Shown piece by piece: positions 10,384 through 20,700 of a stretch of DNA of 64,000 bases (positions are counted from its first letter, which is position 1; every line of letters begins with the position of its first letter). This DNA comes from an uncultured Bacteroidota bacterium. Lineage in GTDB: Bacteria > Bacteroidota > Bacteroidia > AKYH767-A > 2013-40CM-41-45. A program made the position numbers and the translations under genes. The stretch is taken from contig CALMQM010000121.1 of the NCBI GenBank assembly GCA_937871435.1, positions 1-64,000 of the forward strand. Direction: 5' to 3'. Under the pieces are notes generated by a model. It was not told where the DNA came from, ran no database searches, and was given only the letters and a program-made list of their open reading frames with translations.

Positions 10384-11412
10384 TTACTTTTCAAAATTCC
10401 ACCATGACGAATATTTTGCAGGCTGAAGATACGCGGCAGGCTGACCAATGAGTGGAGTAATGGTTTTGAAAGCAGCGCTCTCAGCAGCTTTCATAAATCT
10501 GGTGACAGGCTCATTCCATGGATGAACAGACAAAACAAATTTTCCCCAATGTGCAGGGAGTACCACCTTCGCGGCAATGTCTGTTGCAGCACGAACCGTT
10601 TCTTCCGGAATCATGTGAATGCTTGGCCAGCCTTTTCCATATTGTCCGCAATCAAGCATAGCAAAATCAAAACGAGAAAATTTTTCTCCGATAGATTTAA
10701 AATGTGAGCCATACCCGGAATCACCACCAAGATAAATCTGCTGGTCAAAAAGATTAAGCACAAAAGAAGCCCAGAGAGTTTTTGCTCTTGTGATTGATCT
10801 TCCGGAAAAATGTCTTGACGGCGCTGCTGTGATGCGACCAAAATCAGGAAGTGTCGCAGTTTCCCACCAATCCAGCTCTGTAATCATTTCTCCGGGAATT
10901 CCCCAGTAACGCAAATGGGAACCCACTCCCAATGCAGTGATAATTCGTTTTGTTTTGGGAATCAGTTGCAATACTGTTTTGTAATCCAAATGATCGTAAT
11001 GATCATGTGTAATCAGTAATACATCCAGTTCCGGAAAATCCTTTACTCCATATACATCACTTCCTTCAAACGCCTTTCCAAAAGTTGTGAAGGGAGAAGC
11101 ATGTCCGCTTAGAACAGGATCCACCAGCATACGGAAATTTTTGTACGCTAAATATATCGATGAATGCCCGAGCCAAATAACAGTTGGCGATGACACATCC
11201 AGTTTGTGCAAATCTGTTTTTTCAGTTGGCAATACAGAAGAAGGTTTTACGCTTGCCGGCTTATTTATGTATTCACGAAGTATTTGAAAAAAGGAAACTT
11301 CCGCCATCACTTCAGTATGTTCTACATTCTGAAACTTTCCGTTCTTGTAATTCGGACTCTCAACAATTTTTTTCAAATGTTCACCGGACGGATTTTTACC
11401 TAATACTTTCAT
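10384..11412 (-). CDS. MBL-fold metallo-hydrolase, NAPE-PLD/UlaG-like
   Basis: The 342-residue protein carries the metallo-beta-lactamase signature HDHYDH at 136-141, which binds the dinuclear metal site. It also has the strand motif WLGHSS (about 80-85) and a downstream PAHWGKF that would supply another metal ligand. The pattern WLGHS, then DP, then SPF, places it with the NAPE-PLD/UlaG-like branch of the superfamily. There is no signal peptide, so it is probably cytoplasmic; the substrate (a phosphodiester or lactone) is unknown. The ATG at 11412 (MKVLGKNPSGE) matches the usual family N-terminus and is preferred to an upstream in-frame TTG at 11445. Confidence 0.85.
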   Translation of the reverse strand: MKVLGKNPSGEHLKKIVESPNYKNGKFQNVEHTEVMAEVSFFQILREYINKPASVKPSSVLPTEKTDLHKLDVSSPTVIWLGHSSIYLAYKNFRMLVDPVLSGHASPFTTFGKAFEGSDVYGVKDFPELDVLLITHDHYDHLDYKTVLQLIPKTKRIITALGVGSHLRYWGIPGEMITELDWWETATLPDFGRITAAPSRHFSGRSITRAKTLWASFVLNLFDQQIYLGGDSGYGSHFKSIGEKFSRFDFAMLDCGQYGKGWPSIHMIPEETVRAATDIAAKVVLPAHWGKFVLSVHPWNEPVTRFMKAAESAAFKTITPLIGQPAAYLQPAKYSSWWNFEK

Positions 11413-11696
11413 TGTTATTTTTGAATCGATTGATGTATGGTCCAAATAAAATTGAAATTCTCTGTCTCCTTTAGTTCCGGAAAATGATGTTGCTGATGCG
11501 CGGCAAAAAGATTAAACCAGATTGAATATTGTAGCAGACGATTTACCCTGATGATTATTTTAAAGTGGCCCACATTTTCGTTCCGCCTTTATAACACACT
11601 GAATAACGGAACTTTCCGAAAGTTTGAAGATAACTGACAATCCCGGAATTCTAATCAAACAGATTGTCTTTTATAACAACCTGAGTGGTGATGCAT

Positions 11697-12668
11697 TCAA
11701 AGTGCCTTCTTTTCGGAAAATATTTTCGCCTGTTTCAATTGACGAATAAGACCCTCTGTTCTAAGGTTGCGGCCAGATCCGTTCAAATGGTATACTGTAT
11801 CATAAAACAGGGAATCGGAAAAGACCATGTCTTCCGGAGTATTGAGTACCGGAATTGAAAGTCGACTCGAAATGTCCGCCGCATAAATTTGAATTGCACG
11901 AATATTATTCTCATAGACTGATTGCGGAAAATTCGGATACAGGAAATAAACCTTGACATTCCTCTTAATTGCTTCTTTGTAAAATTCATTCAGCAATGGG
12001 ATTCCATCGTATCCTTTGACAGGAAGCGGATCAATATCTGAAGCACGTATGGAGCTTTTTCCATTCAACTGACATTCTTCATCTCCGTATGCATTAAAGC
12101 ATGCCCGTCGGTATACATTTACACTTTCTTTATTCCCTGAAGAAGGCCGCATGGTTTGAAGGATTGATTGCTTCACCATACTGAGGTTCTCCTGCATCGC
12201 ACTTCTTTTTCTTTCGATACGGTATCGGATGTCGCCTACATACTCGTGCTCAAAGTATGCTCCAGAGGAGGGATAAAATTCCGCTGCTTTATGTTTCAGC
12301 TGATAATCTCCTTTTAACGACATAAAATATTCAAGCGAAATCAGGATCACATCTCCTGAACGCATTTCGCTTTTCAATTCATTCAGGATAAACTCCAGTC
12401 CAAGTCCGGCATGTAAGCCAAGATTCACTACAGGAACGGAAAATACGGAATCGAGCAAGTGACTGTTGATTCCAAATGCAAGATTGGAACCTCCTGCCAA
12501 AATTAGTCGTGGTCCTTGTAAATTTTCAAGGAGGTGATGCTTATCCACCATAGCAGCAAGATAATCCGCCGGATCAGTTTTTCGCAGTCGCATACCCAGA
12601 GTCATCACCAGAACTATCAGGATAAAAGCAAAGATTCCGCACGTTGTATAAAATTTCCTGATCATCAT
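11697..12668 (-). CDS. SGNH-like accessory protein of an MBOAT acyltransferase
   Basis: This 323-residue protein has one N-terminal membrane segment (about 8-26) and an extracytoplasmic domain with an SGNH-hydrolase layout. The motif GGSNLAFG at 59-66 replaces the usual GDS block I, and YDTVYHLN near the end supplies D290 and H294, a DxxxH pair like the AlgJ/AlgX/DltD-type partners of MBOAT proteins. The ATG directly abuts the MBOAT stop (TAAATG), so the two genes are surely co-transcribed and probably translationally coupled. In such pairs the MBOAT protein carries acyl groups across the membrane and the SGNH protein transfers them to a glycan. The target glycan cannot be identified here. 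Confidence 0.75.
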   Translation of the reverse strand: MMIRKFYTTCGIFAFILIVLVMTLGMRLRKTDPADYLAAMVDKHHLLENLQGPRLILAGGSNLAFGINSHLLDSVFSVPVVNLGLHAGLGLEFILNELKSEMRSGDVILISLEYFMSLKGDYQLKHKAAEFYPSSGAYFEHEYVGDIRYRIERKRSAMQENLSMVKQSILQTMRPSSGNKESVNVYRRACFNAYGDEECQLNGKSSIRASDIDPLPVKGYDGIPLLNEFYKEAIKRNVKVYFLYPNFPQSVYENNIRAIQIYAADISSRLSIPVLNTPEDMVFSDSLFYDTVYHLNGSGRNLRTEGLIRQLKQAKIFSEKKAL

Positions 12669-14108
12669 TTAGAATTGAAAATAAATGAATGGTTGATCTT
12701 CTGCAGGTTTCAACAGTAAAATCGCTAGAACAATAAGATAGTAGAAACTCCATCGTACAAATCTGCTTCGTTGAATTCCGAAGGTTTCTATCGCGTAGTG
12801 ATTTTTTCTTCCATTCCATTCAATCACCAGAAATATGAGGATTAGGACTGTCACGTTCCCGGTAATGAATTCAGGTTTTGTAAAAAAAGAAGCAGAAAAT
12901 ATTTTCCCGATCATGCTCACAGCCTTTGAAAGAGTTTCTGCACGGAAAAAGATCCAGGCAAAAACAGTGAGAGAAAATGTAATGAGCATTCCCGATAATT
13001 CCCTGAATGAAGGCCATGTTCTTCCTTCAGCAACAGTATCGAGTGAAAGTCTGTTTCTCTTTAAAACAAGTAAAGGCAGAAAGTAAATCGCGTTAAGCAA
13101 TCCCCATACGATAAATGTCCAGTTGGCTCCATGCCAAAATCCGCTGATCAGAAAGATGATCATGGTATTACGAATCGCTCTGAGCATTCCATTTCTGCTG
13201 CCGCCCAAAGGAATGTAGAGATAATCTCGAAACCAGGTAGTAAGCGAAATATGCCAGCGTCTCCAAAACTCCGCAATGTCGCGCGAAAAATAGGGGAATG
13301 AAAAATTTTGAAGCAACTCAATACCGAGTATGCGTGCTGTACCAAGAGCGATGTCTGAATAGCCTGAGAAATCACCATAGATCTGAAAAGAGAAGAACAC
13401 AGCGCCAAGAAAAAGTGTACTTCCGGAATAATCTCCCGGATGATTGAAGACGAGATTTACATAATGCGCACAGGTATCGGCAATGACAATTTTCTTAAAC
13501 AATCCCCACAGGATTTGTTTCATTCCATCAACTGCCTTGGCGTAATTGAATTGACGCGGCTTTTCGATTTGAGGAAGAAGATGTGTCGCTCTTTCGATCG
13601 GTCCGGCAACAAGCAGTGGAAAAAATCCTACAAACAGGGAATAATTAATCCAGCTCGGACAAGGTTGAATTTTCCGGTTGTAAATATCAAAGACGTATGA
13701 AAGTCCGTGAAAAGTATAGAATGAAATTCCGACGGGAAGAACAATAGACAACACATGCATACCCGGATGCAAACCCAATCCATGAAGCAAAGCACTGAAA
13801 TTGTCTATAAAAAAATTCATGTACTTAAAGAATGCAAGAAAGCCCACATTGATCAGGACACTAAGGAGAAGCCAGGCTCTCCTGATTCTGAGTGTATTCG
13901 ATTGAGCAATTTTATTTCCGGTAAAAAAATCGAGTGCAGTGGAAAAAATCAACAGGAAAAGAAATCTCCAGTCCCAACAGGCATAAAAGAAATAACTTGC
14001 GAATAATAAAAACAGATTTTGCACTTTCAGACTACGCTTTAAAAGCAGACTGTTTATGACAAACAGGAGAGGAAAGAAAATGGCAAACTCCAGAGAATTA
14101 AACAGCAT
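12669..14108 (-). CDS. MBOAT family O-acyltransferase (AlgI/DltB-like)
   Basis: The 479-residue polytopic membrane protein has roughly ten or more hydrophobic segments. The core signature is clear: SFQIYGDFSGYSDIA at 240-254, FWRRWHISL at 281-289, and SGFWHGANW with the invariant His at 326. Length and motif order match AlgI-type enzymes of polysaccharide O-acetylation. It is first in a two-gene unit with the downstream SGNH-like partner. No alginate or cellulose synthesis genes are adjacent, so the acceptor, perhaps an exopolysaccharide, LPS glycan or O-glycan, is open. Confidence 0.92.
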   Translation of the reverse strand: MLFNSLEFAIFFPLLFVINSLLLKRSLKVQNLFLLFASYFFYACWDWRFLFLLIFSTALDFFTGNKIAQSNTLRIRRAWLLLSVLINVGFLAFFKYMNFFIDNFSALLHGLGLHPGMHVLSIVLPVGISFYTFHGLSYVFDIYNRKIQPCPSWINYSLFVGFFPLLVAGPIERATHLLPQIEKPRQFNYAKAVDGMKQILWGLFKKIVIADTCAHYVNLVFNHPGDYSGSTLFLGAVFFSFQIYGDFSGYSDIALGTARILGIELLQNFSFPYFSRDIAEFWRRWHISLTTWFRDYLYIPLGGSRNGMLRAIRNTMIIFLISGFWHGANWTFIVWGLLNAIYFLPLLVLKRNRLSLDTVAEGRTWPSFRELSGMLITFSLTVFAWIFFRAETLSKAVSMIGKIFSASFFTKPEFITGNVTVLILIFLVIEWNGRKNHYAIETFGIQRSRFVRWSFYYLIVLAILLLKPAEDQPFIYFQF

Positions 14109-14190
14109 GACAGGAAGAAGAAATCCGTTGATGAGCAGGCAACTTTAAAGGGCCCTACCAATAACCTTTTTTGGGTGATGTACGCAGAGA

Positions 14191-14272
14191 TTTTTTTGCA
14201 CTACGAGGCGTGAGGAAGGAGGATACTGAAACTACGTATCCGACTAACGAGGAACGACGTTGGGCAAAAAAA
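14191..14272. repeat. 82-nt foldback element with poly-T/poly-A inverted ends
   Basis: The element starts TTTTTTTGC and ends GCAAAAAAA, a perfect 9-bp terminal inverted repeat. Inside it, GGATAC at 14221-14226 pairs with GTATCC across a 9-nt loop. The interior is richer in G and C than the surroundings. It sits between the convergence-free ends of the FGE-fold gene and the MBOAT start. It looks like a dispersed intergenic foldback or a small structured RNA. No second copy exists in this window, so its repetitive nature is an inference. Confidence 0.5.
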
Positions 14273-14375
14273 GATCATTATTGATCTGTTCAAATAAGTT
14301 GATGAATTAAATTGAACAGCACCTGAAAGAGGTTTTTAGAGATGCCCTAAAGATATAAAAAACGAATTGTCCGGA

Positions 14376-15194
14376 TTATTTCTGATCCGACAGAAATAAA
14401 AAGTAGCGGAATCCGATATGGCTCGCTTGAGCCTGCATCTGTCCCTTGCTTTCAAGATACATGGCAAGTTCTGTGTCGATGAAGCCTCCACCTTTGGTGA
14501 CTCCTTTCTCGGCAATCATTTCGGCTGCATTTCCGGCCATATTGTAAATACCGTAGGAACAAGGCCAGTAGGATTTCACAGGAGCAAGCATCAGTAAATC
14601 ACCCGGATCGGGCATGTTGGGATTGTTCCAGACCGGCAAGTCGGTTCGCTTATAATTCGCCATTGGAATACTGTCTTTGTTTTTCAGGCCCGGACCGGTT
14701 GGATAAATGGAGCCGGGATTTTTTCCTTTCGCTGCCTGGATCCACTCCACTTCTTTTGGCAATCGGATTGATACTTTGTTGTATTTGCGGTCGGGAAATG
14801 AATTGTACTTCTGAGTTAGCCATTCGCAAAATAAATTGGCGGCTTCGTAGGTGATATTCACCACCGGAAACTCATCGTATTGTTTGTCGGTATGATACTG
14901 TTTACTCAACGCAGCAATGTACACAGGTTGTTGCAACCATCCGGTAGAATCGATGCGGGCAATTTCCAGTTCATTTTTCTTTTTCTGTATACTGAGATCA
15001 TTGATGAATTGTCGGTACAACCAATTGTTTACTTCATACTTTCCCGCGAACATTCCGGGAGTGATTTTAACCACCGACTTCTCAATATACTCCGCATTCA
15101 GAATTTGCTTCTCTTTCTGACAGTAGGATGAGAGAACACTCAATTGAAAAATAAAAAGTAGGAATATTTTTTTTCTCAACATGATGAATTTCAT
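14376..15194 (-). CDS. Exported FGE/SUMF1-fold protein, apparently non-catalytic
   Basis: The product (272 residues from the ATG at 15194; an alternative ATG at 15182 also fits) has a signal peptide ending near SSYCQ. It then shows the formylglycine-generating-enzyme fold landmarks: YEVNNWLYRQF, FPVVNITYEAANLFCEWL, RLPKEVEWIQAAKG, YNMAGNAAEM and a final IGFRYF. The segment that carries the two active-site cysteines in true FGE has none here, so sulfatase activation is unlikely. In Bacteroidota the same fold is used structurally by the GldJ and GldK lipoproteins of gliding and T9SS, but this one is shorter and stands alone. A longer frame starting at a TTG (15209) was rejected. Confidence 0.8.
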   Translation of the reverse strand: MKFIMLRKKIFLLFIFQLSVLSSYCQKEKQILNAEYIEKSVVKITPGMFAGKYEVNNWLYRQFINDLSIQKKKNELEIARIDSTGWLQQPVYIAALSKQYHTDKQYDEFPVVNITYEAANLFCEWLTQKYNSFPDRKYNKVSIRLPKEVEWIQAAKGKNPGSIYPTGPGLKNKDSIPMANYKRTDLPVWNNPNMPDPGDLLMLAPVKSYWPCSYGIYNMAGNAAEMIAEKGVTKGGGFIDTELAMYLESKGQMQAQASHIGFRYFLFLSDQK

Positions 15195-15391
15195 TAGGAC
15201 AAACCACAAGATCCCAAACAGAAAATTTCGCTTTCAGAACAAACTTAACAATTTATGGTCGCGCCGGTTCGATCGGAAACTATTTTTTTTAACATTCAGC
15301 TTTGTAATGCCTTTTGCTAAATCCTGTTTTGTACAGAATAAAACAGGAAAGGTTACCAAAGAATAAAAAAGGTAAGCTACAGGTAAGATTC

Positions 15392-15949
15392 TCAGAGGTC
15401 ATTCTCCTCAGCCGCACTGCTTACATTCAAGAGTCTGAGTTCCTTAATTTTCATGAGGCGATCTCCCGTAAAATCGGCCAGCACTATAGAACGGACGATA
15501 CCGGATGTTACGCATGCATGCTGATTCCATTTTTCAGCTATTCCCATGCTTCCGCTTTCACTTTCTGTTCTGCCAATAGTGATATGTGGAACGTAGGGAA
15601 TGTCAGAGCGCAGGTAGGGTTGAAGAGAATGAACATACAATTGAGTATGCAGTTGTTGAAATGAATCGTTCCCTGTTTCTGTCGTCAAAAACACCATGTA
15701 CTGATTTGTGATCACATCCTGAATCACCTCCGCTTTGAACAAGGAGAATTGAAATGCTCCGAAATCATCTACAACCGAATTTATTTCAAGAAGAAGTTTA
15801 TCCGTAAGTTTTACATTGGCAGGAAAAACCAATGTGAAATGAGGATCAACAATTGAAAACTGCTGTTGATCATATTGTTTGCGGAATTGTTGTATCCGTT
15901 GCAAGACACCGGCGTCCAATTCAGGATAGGCCAGGATTACGAGAGACAT
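15392..15949 (-). CDS. 2H phosphoesterase, 2'-5' RNA ligase (LigT/ThpR) family
   Basis: This 185-residue cytoplasmic protein has the paired HxT motifs that define the 2H superfamily: PHFTLVFP with H37 and T39, and PHITIGR with H122 and T124. Spacing and total length match LigT/CPDase-type enzymes, which cleave or form 2'-5' or cyclic phosphodiesters in RNA-related substrates. The natural substrate is not predictable. It is followed upstream, with a 15-bp gap, by the SdiA-regulated-like gene on the same strand, so the two may form a transcription unit. Confidence 0.85.
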   Translation of the reverse strand: MSLVILAYPELDAGVLQRIQQFRKQYDQQQFSIVDPHFTLVFPANVKLTDKLLLEINSVVDDFGAFQFSLFKAEVIQDVITNQYMVFLTTETGNDSFQQLHTQLYVHSLQPYLRSDIPYVPHITIGRTESESGSMGIAEKWNQHACVTSGIVRSIVLADFTGDRLMKIKELRLLNVSSAAEENDL

Positions 15950-15964
15950 AAATTGGTTATTTAA

Positions 15965-16849
15965 TTATTCATAATTAAGTCGGAGCAAAGTCGGACGCTT
16001 TAGCTGCGCTTCATTGGTGATCAGCATATCACCATTGGATAAAAATGTGATTCCTTCGGCTTTGTTGTAAACCGAAGCATCAAGCTGTTCAACATGCAAA
16101 ATGTCACCATTCGCATTAAAAACAAAAAGCATGTGGTCCGCAGCAGAAAGCAGGTACAATTCATTTGTAAAAGGATGAAGAGCTATTGCTGATGTTCTGA
16201 AGCGAATCATAGGTTCAGAACCGCTGTTGTTCTTTTTTACTCTGACGGTGGTAGAAACACTATTCTTTACGACAAAAGATTTTATTTCAGACATATTGAA
16301 AGTGAACACAGGATTCTGTTGAAGTTTTTTTGTAAGTAAATCAAACGCATACACCATTCGGAGATCCTTGAACTCCGGGCCCTTTCCAACTTTACTTTTG
16401 CATGCGATCAACAAACGATTGGCGGAAGCATCGTAACACAATCCTTCGTTATTATCCGCAGGAATTCCGGTAATGTAGGTTTTCACATTTTTATCAGGAA
16501 AATGAAAATTGGGTATTTCGATCAGTAAACCATCGCTTCTTAATATATACATGGCATTTCCAACACGCGCAATTCCTTCGTAATCGCCATCCGGATGAAA
16601 TAAACCCTGACTACGGATTTTCTTTTCTTGCAAATCGTAAATAAAAAGTATCCCGTTTTCGTCCTGCACACAGGCTACGGTTTGTGAATCGATTTCGGTG
16701 ACACCTGAGATTTCACGCAATGTATCGGGAAGTACAAAAGTCTGATGAGGTTTGCTAAAGTCATACCTTCTCCCCTTTTCCTTCTCTGAAGCTATCAAAT
16801 AAAAATTCGAAGAAACTATTATTACGAAAGCAATGAAGATTTTTCTCAT
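15965..16849 (-). CDS. SdiA-regulated-like exported beta-propeller protein
   Basis: The 294-residue product has an N-terminal signal peptide (about 1-21) and repeated propeller-like blades. Diagnostic stretches are LREISGVTE, DGDYEGIARV, NNEGLCYD and KAEGITFLSNGDMLITNE, which match the SdiA-regulated (YjiK-like) family. The biochemical role of this family is unknown; it is probably periplasmic or surface-bound and may bind a ligand. It lies 15 bp upstream of the 2H phosphoesterase gene on the same strand. A TACCTTTG box (reverse strand, 16895-16902) fits the Bacteroidota -7 element about 46 bp before the ATG. Confidence 0.75.
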   Translation of the reverse strand: MRKIFIAFVIIVSSNFYLIASEKEKGRRYDFSKPHQTFVLPDTLREISGVTEIDSQTVACVQDENGILFIYDLQEKKIRSQGLFHPDGDYEGIARVGNAMYILRSDGLLIEIPNFHFPDKNVKTYITGIPADNNEGLCYDASANRLLIACKSKVGKGPEFKDLRMVYAFDLLTKKLQQNPVFTFNMSEIKSFVVKNSVSTTVRVKKNNSGSEPMIRFRTSAIALHPFTNELYLLSAADHMLFVFNANGDILHVEQLDASVYNKAEGITFLSNGDMLITNEAQLKRPTLLRLNYE

Positions 16850-16894
16850 ACATGTTCATTTACAGTTCTATGAAAACAATTCATTCTATTGCGA

Positions 16895-16902
16895 CAAAGG
16901 TA
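16895..16902 (-). promoter_or_regulatory. Candidate -7 promoter box
   Basis: Read on the minus strand the octamer is TACCTTTG, an exact match to the Bacteroidota -7 consensus TAnnTTTG, 46 bp upstream of the SdiA-regulated-like gene. A TTTG lies 16 nt further upstream, shorter than the usual 19-21 nt spacing, so support is moderate. Confidence 0.35.
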
Positions 16903-17091
16903 AAATGTCTGGCAAGAACAAAAAAACGAAAGAACCATAAAAATAATGTGTAAGATTTAAAATTTATTCAAGGATATCTCTATGGACACCACATAGCTCA
17001 GTTGACAGCAATATATTTAACAATAGATCAAGAATCCCGGCCGGAATGCCGGATCTCAGAGCAATTCAAATGTATCCGAAATTGTGAAATT

Positions 17092-17478
17092 TCAGTTAGA
17101 AATCAGAGGATACACGAATCCTGTTGTTTCTTCCTTCATCTTAATGGATCGTACCTCGATGCGGGTATCCGAGTTGAATTTGAATTCAGGATTTTGTTTG
17201 GCAATTTTTACTGCTTCTTCAAAGCTCGCCGCACGGATGTGGTAATATCCACCGATGACTTCATCATTCGCTTCAAAACTGAATTCATTCAACACATCGC
17301 CATCTCTGGAAATAATTTTGCCTGTCCATTCGATCGGCTGAGCGGAAACCAGCTTTCCATCTCTTTTGAGATCCGAAATATATTTCTCACAGCTCCGGAG
17401 AAATTTTTCGTGTTGAACTGGTGACAAAGCTTCGTTGCTGTCGCTTTGTTTGCGGATAAAAAACATAAATTCTTTCAT
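17092..17478 (-). CDS. YCII-related domain protein
   Basis: The 128-residue protein starts MKEFMFFIRKQ and contains the pattern of small YCII/DGPF-type dimeric proteins, with GGYYHIRAASFEEAVKIAKQNPEF in the second half. These have a ferredoxin-like fold and often sit next to ECF sigma factors, but none is present here. Function is unknown and it is predicted cytoplasmic. The ATG at 17478 is chosen; the longer frame starts at a TTG at 17508 and adds residues atypical of the family. Confidence 0.75.
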   Translation of the reverse strand: MKEFMFFIRKQSDSNEALSPVQHEKFLRSCEKYISDLKRDGKLVSAQPIEWTGKIISRDGDVLNEFSFEANDEVIGGYYHIRAASFEEAVKIAKQNPEFKFNSDTRIEVRSIKMKEETTGFVYPLISN

Positions 17479-17740
17479 GTATGGGGTTTTAGGAATTTGC
17501 AGTTTCAACGAATGTATCTATCACCTGAAGACACGGAAAATAACAAATCAAAAATCTACCCGACAAAACAGCATGAAAGCTATTCAGCATAATAAAAATC
17601 TGAACAGCGAATGTCAATCGCCATGCTGTTTTCATTTCCCTCTAACGAAACAGAATTAGAATGACTGTGAACGCAAGCGTTCGATGATGAAAATTAATGA
17701 ATAAATCTGAAAAGTTTTACAAAAAAGTAAAAGTTCATGT

Positions 17741-20700
17741 TTATTTCACCAGCTTTTTATTCAGATTCACTCCTTCACCGGTAATTTGAACGAGATACAC
17801 ACCTTTTGAAATTCCCGAAACTGGAATTGTTAAAGGAATATTTGTCTGAATTTTAGATTGAAAGAGCTTTTGTCCGCTCAATGAATAAACTGTGACAAAT
17901 CCCTCTTCGCTTTCCGATGATCTCCAGAAAGCTTTGACTTCATTTTGTGCAGGGACCGGCGATAAAGAGAAGTTTTCATTTTTGTTATTTTCAAAAGGAA
18001 GTCCGGAACCCGGAAGACTAAAAATCTCAATGTTATCTATGTAGAGTTCGCAACGCGCAACACTCTTCACTTCAAAACCGATTTGAAAAGGTGCATTTTG
18101 TGCAAAAGGATACAACGAAATTGTATCTGTTGTCCATGAACTTGAATCAAATGAGATGCTGTAATTGGTATACACGCTGTCGGTTTTTAAATCAAGTCCG
18201 CCTTTGACGAAAAAATAATGTTTGGTAAATCCACAGTCGTAAGAATAAAAAAGTTTCAGTGTATCCGCCTGAGTGGGGTTATAGTCATACGCATACAGTA
18301 AATCAAAGCGAAGAACGGGATCTGGTACAAGAGAAAGATCAATATCCGGAGTAATAAAATAATCCTCATACGCTCCATCATTTGTCCATGTATTGTAGCT
18401 GACAGATTTTCGTGTTTGCTGATAACCACCATACAGTGTACTTCTTCCAAATGTAATATTCGGATTGTAATGATTCCAATTCCAACCGGTCGGAGGAAAA
18501 ACAGAACCTTCGAAATCCTCGCTAAACGGTGCTTGCAACGGTGGAGGTAAATCAACCACAACTACTCCTGTTTTCACAATACTGTCGCTTCCATTATTTG
18601 CAGTCATGACCAGGTTTACATCATAGGTTCCGGGAACCGTGTATGAAACCCGAGGATTCGGGAGAGTTGACTGAGAAGGATTACCACCCGGAAACGACCA
18701 ATGATAAACGGATGCATAACCCTGACCCGCATTCAAACTGTTGTCATAAAAATGAATCGTATCACCCGGACAAATATGATTTTTATCCTGCATGAAATCA
18801 CTTTCCAGGGGCTGGAATGGATCAAACAATGAGCTTTCCCAAACTCCTCTTCCGAGTGTAGACACACGCACAATGCCGGATGACTGCATAGCTTTAATCG
18901 CCATTACTGTTGTCGCCGGCAATCCCTGATAAAATGGTTGCCAGTTGCTCAGAGAGTTGTCGAGATAATATACAGAGGTACCTGTAACTAAAAATATTCC
19001 GTCATTGGAATTATTGAGGCATTCAATTTTAAGATTGTTTGTTGTTAACGGAACATCGATGGTATTGATTTGAGTCCAGGTATTTCCCGTATCAGCAGAA
19101 AAATAAATTTTGATTTTGTTGATTTGATATTGTGCTGACCAAACTTTGTTGTATTCATCCGGATCCACCGCATACACAGGTTTATTCATCGGTAACCAGG
19201 TCAGGCCCTGATCATGTGTACGGTTAAAACGAGTGAACAGAGTTGATGTATCCGGATTTCCAACCATCAAAAAAGATCCTACACCTGAATTGCTGAATGC
19301 AGAAATCGCGTGCACTGTATCTCCGCGGTCGGTGCTTTTCCACACATTGGAAACTCCGAGGTAGAGAGAATTCGGATTCAGCGGATTAAAAACCAGTGGA
19401 AATCCTGCACTGAATCCATAGGTGCTTTCGGTCAAACCTTCGAGCAATGTCGTATAATCCTGAGTATGTCCTCCATCATACGTTCTTGTATACCCATATT
19501 GATTTTTTCCGAAAAAATTATTTGCATTGAATGGATTGATACTAACATCCACTCCATCACCTGCAAATGTATTTGCCCATCCGGTGTCCTGGTGTACAAG
19601 AACAGAACAATCATTTGCTCCGGCGATAAATACTGAAGTGTCTTGCTGAGCACATGACAAAGAAATAAACTGGGCTACACTTAGTCCATTTGTTTTGTCA
19701 ATGAATGTAATGCCACCATCTTCACTTTTATACAACCCTCCATCATTTCCATCCCAATATGTTCCGCCATTGAACAGAATGCAGCGGTGATCCGGATGAA
19801 CATATGGCAAAACGGATGTGCTGTCGTAAGAATATGTACAGGCAAAATTCCATGTTGATCCGCCGTCATCAGAGCGGGAAATCATTTCTCCGCCAATGAT
19901 TACCACATCGCGGTTTGTACCACTAACTGCAATGATGGGATACAGCATGTAGGCATTGATATTGGTAGAAGAAGGTTTGGTGATAAATGTATTTCCACCG
20001 TCAAGAGAAACATGCACACCTCCGTAGGATGTAGAATAACGATAGGAAACATAAATGCAATTGCTGTCGGCCGGCGTCACAGCGATAGCATATCCGGCCG
20101 GATTAAACGTTGCCACAGAATCAAAATGCAATCCTCCATCAATCGAACTCAAAAAATTACTACCGTTCAAAGCATACAACACATCGGCATTACCGGGTTT
20201 GACAGCCTGAGGAAGAATGGTGTTAATCAGGTTCCAACTGAGTCCGGCATCGGTAGATTTAAACAATCCGTTTTGAGCCATACTCAGGTAAATGGTATTC
20301 GGCTGTGATACATCCAACAGAATTGTGCCTGTGTACGCAGGTGAATTGAACACTTGTAACCAGGTGCTGCCTGTATCGGTAGTCTTGAATAAATTTCCCT
20401 GAAACAAAACATAACATGTTCCCGCGTCAGTTGTACTAAATTTTACATCCCGGACAGCAATCCCCGCAATTGAATCTGTGAGCGCCTGCCAATGATTTCC
20501 ATCGTCAAGTGATCTCCACAGTCCACCGGCCGGAGTCCCCGCGAAAACAATGTTGCTGTCGACCGGACTCACTGCCATCGGAAAAACTCTTCCGATTCCA
20601 TTCCCTGCTCCGGTGACACCTGAAAAAGTCGCATGCGAGTCAAAAGGGCCACGGCATTTCCATGTTCCCTGAATTTGCTGTGTCGAGTTTAGTCCATTGT

